From positions 37,159,001-37,223,000 of the forward strand of contig NC_091663.1 of assembly GCF_042453785.1 (NCBI RefSeq): a DNA stretch of 64,000 bases, in the 5' to 3' direction. The notes under the pieces were generated by a model, which worked only from the letters and a program-made list of their open reading frames with translations, ran no database searches and was not told the origin of the DNA. This DNA is from Malus domestica (Eukaryota > Streptophyta > Magnoliopsida > Rosales > Rosaceae). The position numbers and the translations under genes were made by a program. Of the stretch, positions 59,034-64,000 are shown piece after piece. Numbering within the stretch: position 1 is the stretch's first letter; each line of letters starts with the position of its first letter.

Positions 59034-60377
59034 TCCCGAGCTGTGGCTTCCACACATATATTCAATTTCACTAGGCAACTTAAAGCGCAGTATTGGTTTA
59101 TTCTTTTGGGGAAAATGGTGGCTTAGTTTCAACACAAACATTATATAATATTTTCCAACATCCATTGGACCAGATATTCCATATTATTCAGCACAAAACA
59201 AAAGACATGCAGCAGATGCTAAATCTGGGCAATGGTATATGCTTTCTCTAAAGCAGCCAAATCAACAAAGTTGAAAAAAAAAGATGGAATCATCGAATCT
59301 TCTTGTTTTATCTTTGAAAACTTGAACCAGTCAAATGGCTGGTCTTTTTCTTCCATTTCTTAATTTCATCTGCTTGATTATTATATGTGTATACAAAAAA
59401 CATAGTTAAGCATGCAGCAGAAATTGCGAAGTTTCTCATCTTATAGGACAATTTAAAGTACAAACAACGACATCAAAAGAAATCAGATAGCAGCAAACTT
59501 CCCCAGAAGATAATACAAAAATAACGAGCAGAAAAAGTCCTCTTCTGGGTAGCTAGATATCTGCAGTACGCCTGCTAGCTTCCCTCAGGCAGGCCAGCCC
59601 TCACTACCATCCAGAGCCAAAAACAAAATAAGTGATATTAGTATATATAGCCCAAGTGCAGATGGGCACTCTAGTTCACGAGAGACTTTTTAGTGTGTCC
59701 GAACACGGAGTAGCACCCTACATGTTAGTAAAAATAACTAATCATTCAATTTGAAAAAAAAAACGAAAGAAAGAAAGTAAAACACAAAGTGTAGCATGTT
59801 GAAGTAGAAAATCAAATAAATAATTGTAGAGATAAAGACGCATCGAAAGTAAATAACTCTAAAATAAGATTCATCAAAACTTCTCGAAACAGTAAAAAAC
59901 AACACGAATTCACAAAACATCACAACAAAATTTGTTTCACACAGACAATATGACCAATGACACAATATTTTAGGCGAAAAATAGGTGAGAAAGGGAGGTT
60001 TTCCGAATCGAGATTTTTTCTGAATCTTGCAGTGCAGAGCCGACAAATCGAGAAATCCAGACCATTCAATTTAAATTCTACAGCTCCCTTTAGTCGATCC
60101 TACTGACACATCTCACACGAATCACAAGTCCAAATCTCCCTCTTCCTCACTTGAATAATCTAAATTTCTCAATCCATCGATTTCGAAATGCGAGATCCGA
60201 AGATAATAGAAATTCAAGTTTTCCTATACTTGGGGAAGGAATAGTAAACCTACAAAAGTCAAAGGGTATTAAAACGTGGAATGACCTTTTAATACAGACA
60301 AAAACCGGACTTTTCTCCTATGTGTCCATCATGTTGCCATGCTGGCTTAAAAGTCCAAATCTATTCCCTCCGCACAC
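59034..60377. other. Upstream flank of RSH1, no gene seen
   Basis: The frames at 59738-60046 (minus) and 60151-60399 (plus) show no domain and are A/T-run driven. The final part is the presumed RSH1 promoter. Confidence 0.5.
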
Positions 60378-60384
60378 TATAAAT
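60378..60384 (+). promoter_or_regulatory. TATA box candidate of RSH1
   Basis: TATAAAT lies about 420 bp before the ATG at 60803. The intervening CT-rich sequence (CCCTCCCTCTCTCTCTCC near 60480) looks like a long plant 5' UTR. Confidence 0.45.
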
Positions 60385-60802
60385 CCCGTCTCAAAATAAA
60401 AATAATAATAAAAAAAACTCAAAAAATATCTTTATCGAACGAACGGCATTTGTGTGGCCTTGGCTAAAGATCCTCGCTATCCCTCCCTCTCTCTCTCCTC
60501 CCCCTCCGCTCTCTCCCTCTCTAAATTATCTGTTGGCCAAATTCTTGGTTTCAGTCCGTCGCTAATTTGTCCGAGACGAACGTTTTGGGGGCACCGCGTA
60601 CGGCGCTCCGATTCAACGGAACCTCCCCGATTCTCAGCTGCACAGCCACCGTCTCTGTCTTATTAAACGCGCGCTCTCGATTTTCTGGTGGCCTTAATCA
60701 GCTGCTGCCAATCCACTTTCTTCATATTCTGCGTGGCGTGCTTCGTCTGGTGTCGTTTAAATGCTCTGTTCGGTTCAATGAGATTGCTCTCTTCCGTTGC
60801 AA

Positions 60803-63800
60803 ATGTCTTCCGCTCCTTCTATGTCAGGTGTGTATCTCTGCTCTGCTACTTCGCTGCTAGCTTAGAAAATGTAGGACACTGATGAACTTTCGAATTTTTA
60901 TTTGTTAATTTAGACTTGGTTTAAGAAAAACCTAGTTAGCTTAGCTTAACTCAGTGTACGGACACTGCCATGGCGGTCTCACCTTCGTTGAGGAAATTCG
61001 ATTCACTATTTCCACTGGTTTTGATTTGCAAGAACGGGAACTTGAAATTCTTGAATTTTTGTTTCTTCTGGTTTTCTGAGCATCCAAACAGATAATTAGG
61101 GAATCTGATTAACTTTTGATTTTGTGTGTCAATTGCTGTAGTTTCTTTAGAATGCGTGAATGTGTGTAAGCTATCGAAAGGGGACGGAAGTGGGAGAAAT
61201 GACTGTAGCGTGTTCTCTTGTGCGTGGAAAGCTCCAAGAGTCTTGACGGGGTTTCTTGCGAGCACGGCTCATCATCCTCAATGTTCGTGGTTGCCAGATG
61301 CACGAAATGGAAGAAGGAACCGGACTAATCATGTAAGTTCTTTGTGTAATGTGGATTTGCTCTCTGCCACCGATTGAAACCCAAGTTCCTTGATTAGATG
61401 TCTTAATTTTGGGTGCAAGTTTACTACTTGTTGGCCAGCCTAGCTATTAGGCAGCACTCAAGTTTATCATGTCTCGAAGTAGATAAATTGGTGCAGCATA
61501 TCTATGTAGGGATCATAATAAGCGTACCTTCGCAAAGTGGTTAAATTTGTTTTTAAACATCTATTGGGTTTGGGGAATAGGGGGGTAAGAGTACATTTTG
61601 TTTGTGAAAGAATGAAGGAAAGAAACAATTTAAGCATGGAGCTGTGATTTAGGAGCAAAATTGTTACTTGGTATAGGTGCTTGCTAGTTTTCTTTTCAAA
61701 AACCTTACTTTATGCAATTCTCTTTAAAAAATTTAACTGTCTTCACTAGATGTTAGTGGTCTGTTGCCCAAGCAATTATCTTGCATGGTTATTAATCATA
61801 GAACCTGTTCTCTATTGTACTCTCTACAGAGATATCAGTCCTCTAGCGTAGGAGGTTGGAATTCTGCTGAAGCTTCAGATTTTGTAGTTCTTGGAAGACT
61901 GCTTAAATCAGGTTTTCTTTGTGTTGGTGGTAAGAGATGGCATCTGCGATGTTCTTCATCTTTGTCTTCAGCTGTCTTGGATGATATTTCTTCTGAAACA
62001 TTGTGGGAGGTAAGGTTTTGTTATTGCCCAAATATGCATCAACGAAAATAATAGTTATTATCATACAAACAGGGAAATTTAATGTTTAAATTACGTTGTC
62101 TGTAATCTGATTGTTGCAGGATCTTAAGCCGTCTATCTCATACCTCTCACCCAAAGAACTGGAACTTGTCCATAATGCTCTTAAGGTTAGATATAACCCT
62201 AACAACAAAGTTTAGTTCTTGTCTTCAAAATCCTTTGTATCGAATTGGTGAACATATATAACACTAGTTTTTGGTTATATAGCTGGCTTTTGACGCACAT
62301 GATGGTCAGAAAAGGCGCAGTGGAGAGCCTTTCATCATTCATCCAGTTGAAGTTGCACGAATTTTAGGAGAACTCGTGAGTCTTGCAACATTAAAAATAG
62401 CCTGTATTTTAATTTTAATCACAACATTGAATTGATGTGACATTATCCGTTGTTCTAGGAGTTGGATTGGGAATCCATTGCTTCTGGATTACTACATGAT
62501 ACAGTCGAGGATACCAATGTTGTTACTTTCGAAAGGATAGAGGAGGAGTTTGGCGCTACTGTTCGCCATATTGTAGAAGGAGAAACTAAGGTTCTGTTCC
62601 TTTATGTGTCTAGTAATAATAACAATTGTGTTTTTTTTTATGTTTTAAATAGCTTCTGTAATGTTTCACAAACCTCCTAAGTAATTGGGCATGCACTATT
62701 TCAATGTATCCTTGTGTTTAGGTGTCAAAGCTGGGAAAATTGAAGTGCAAGAGTGAAGAGGATTCTGTACAAGATGTAAAAGCAGATGACCTTCGCCAGA
62801 TGCTTCTAGCCATGACAGAGGAGGTAGATCTATTTCTTATCGTTCTTTCAAATTTTATGTGTTATAATTGAAACCATTTAGAAACTAAAATACTTGTTGC
62901 CCCAGGTCCGAGTTATCATCGTCAAATTAGCTGACAGACTCCATAACATGCGTACCCTTTCACACATGCCACCGCATAAGCAGGTGTTGTGTTGTCTTTT
63001 TAAAGTATATTGATATTTGTATTTAGCTGGTGCCTGATATGGTTTGATATTTTGTTGTGTCCAGTCAAGCATTGCACAGGAGACATTGCAGGTCTTTGCT
63101 CCTCTAGCAAAGTTGCTTGGGATGTACCAAATCAAGGTATACCATTTTTTTTACTTTCGTTTACAATTTTATTCCCCGTTTATGCTTTTCTATTATCAAT
63201 ATTCCAGTTCTGCAACTGCCAACTGCTGATTTCACCATTGGAACCTAGATTATCATCTCGTGTAGCATAAACCTGTGGACCTGGTTTGTGATCGCTTGTA
63301 GCTTAAATAAGTAGTTATTGATAACTAGTCATCAAACTCTAAAGTTTGAATATTTAGAGTTGTGACTTAAAGTTCTGTCCTTAAAATATAGTTTATGCAA
63401 TACAAGTTTCTTGTCTTGAAGTGAGGTGAGGGTTTCACAACTGAATTTCAAGTTTATGAGTACTGATATGATTATAATGATAAAGTGTTCTATCTTATTT
63501 CATTTTCATATATGATGCTTCTGTTAATTTGTATTCTGAATGCCCGCATATTCCATCTTGCAGTCGGAACTTGAAAACCTTTCCTTCATGTACACAAATG
63601 CTGAAGATTATGCTAAGATCAAGAGAAGAGTTGCAGGCCTCTACAAAGAGCATGAGAAAGAACTTGTGGAGGTAATGCATTAATTTGTTGAACAACAGGG
63701 TCTACGTAATGCTCAGGGGACATTGTTGATTATATGGTTATTGTTTTGGCATGCAAATATAGTAGAGGCTCTCAGTTTTAATTTCTCAACACTGTGTTAT

Positions 63801-64000
63801 TGGTGATGTTTGCTCATCAAACCTTAGTTATTTGTGCTAGGCAAACAAAATTTTGTTGAAGAGGATTCAGGATGATGAGTTCTTAGAACTTATGGAGGTG
63901 AAAACTGAAGTTCGTGCCGTGTGTAAGGAACCATACAGGTCAGATCATAAGTCCTACCACCATTTTCTCCTTCTTTTTTTGTGGCCTGTTTTGTATTTTC
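60803..64000 (+). CDS. RSH1: Plastid RelA/SpoT homologue RSH1, 5' part (gene continues beyond window)
   Basis: Eleven coding exons are seen: 60803-60827, 61142-61332, 61830-62009, 62120-62185, 62283-62375, 62459-62590, 62722-62823, 62906-62983, 63065-63136, 63564-63671 and 63841-63938. All junctions are GT-AG and phases close. The first exon codes for only eight residues; joining gives [20 protein letters not shown], which matches the conserved RSH1 N-terminus and settles the start. The N-terminal region looks like a chloroplast transit peptide. The HD (ppGpp hydrolase) domain shows His174 in [14 protein letters not shown] (198-203) and Asp273 in LADRLHN, so metal ligands are intact. RSH enzymes set plastid (p)ppGpp levels; RSH1 in Arabidopsis is reported to act as a hydrolase. 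About 382 residues of an expected 880 or so are present; synthetase-like, TGS and ACT regions lie outside. Confidence 0.93.

Noticed and set aside
60454-60860. Open frames before RSH1
   Set aside because: They lie in the CT-rich leader upstream of the RSH1 start, have no domain, and overlap each other. The conserved RSH1 N-terminus requires the ATG at 60803.

Overview
This 64 kb window is nuclear DNA of a flowering plant. The genes carry GT-AG introns, the plant families are recognisable (type-I pectin methylesterases, a GH9 endoglucanase, the plastid RelA/SpoT homologue RSH1), and the gaps are AT-rich and full of plant transposons. The genes together with a 5S-bearing Cassandra element and several short inverted-repeat families suggest Rosaceae, possibly apple or pear. 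The family placement is an inference from recall, not a search result.

Layout. 0.6-2.8 kb: a three-exon soluble epoxide hydrolase on the minus strand. 5.2-5.6 kb: a dead RING-H2 (ATL-type) gene. 7.3-13 kb: a gag-less Copia retrotransposon with a small non-autonomous LTR element next to it. 15.0-15.6 kb: an invertase/pectin methylesterase inhibitor gene. 18.8-26.4 kb: two tandem pectin methylesterase genes on the minus strand. 26.4-35.8 kb: gene-poor, with inverted-repeat elements, hAT relics and a complete Cassandra element. 35.9-38.3 kb: an eight-exon GH9 endoglucanase. 41.7-43.1 kb: a sucrose synthase pseudogene. 44.7-46.7 kb: a GH28 polygalacturonase-like gene that has lost two catalytic residues. 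47.2-54.7 kb: an old Copia element with a 2.8 kb LTR-like insertion inside it. 56.1-58.3 kb: a broken protein-kinase-like gene carrying four 181-bp tandem repeats across an exon/intron junction. 60.8 kb to the end: the first 11 exons of RSH1.

Function. Five genes between 15 and 47 kb belong to secreted cell-wall or inhibitor families (inhibitor, two PMEs, endoglucanase, polygalacturonase-like). In cell-wall biology PME de-esterifies pectin, which inhibitors restrain and which prepares it for polygalacturonase; GH9 enzymes act on glucans. Whether this grouping is more than chance cannot be decided from one window.

The most unusual items are the polygalacturonase-like pseudoenzyme with its Lys/Gly repeat insertion, the exon-junction tandem array, the nested LTR elements and the 5S-containing Cassandra copy. 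I saw no wholly unknown multi-gene system.
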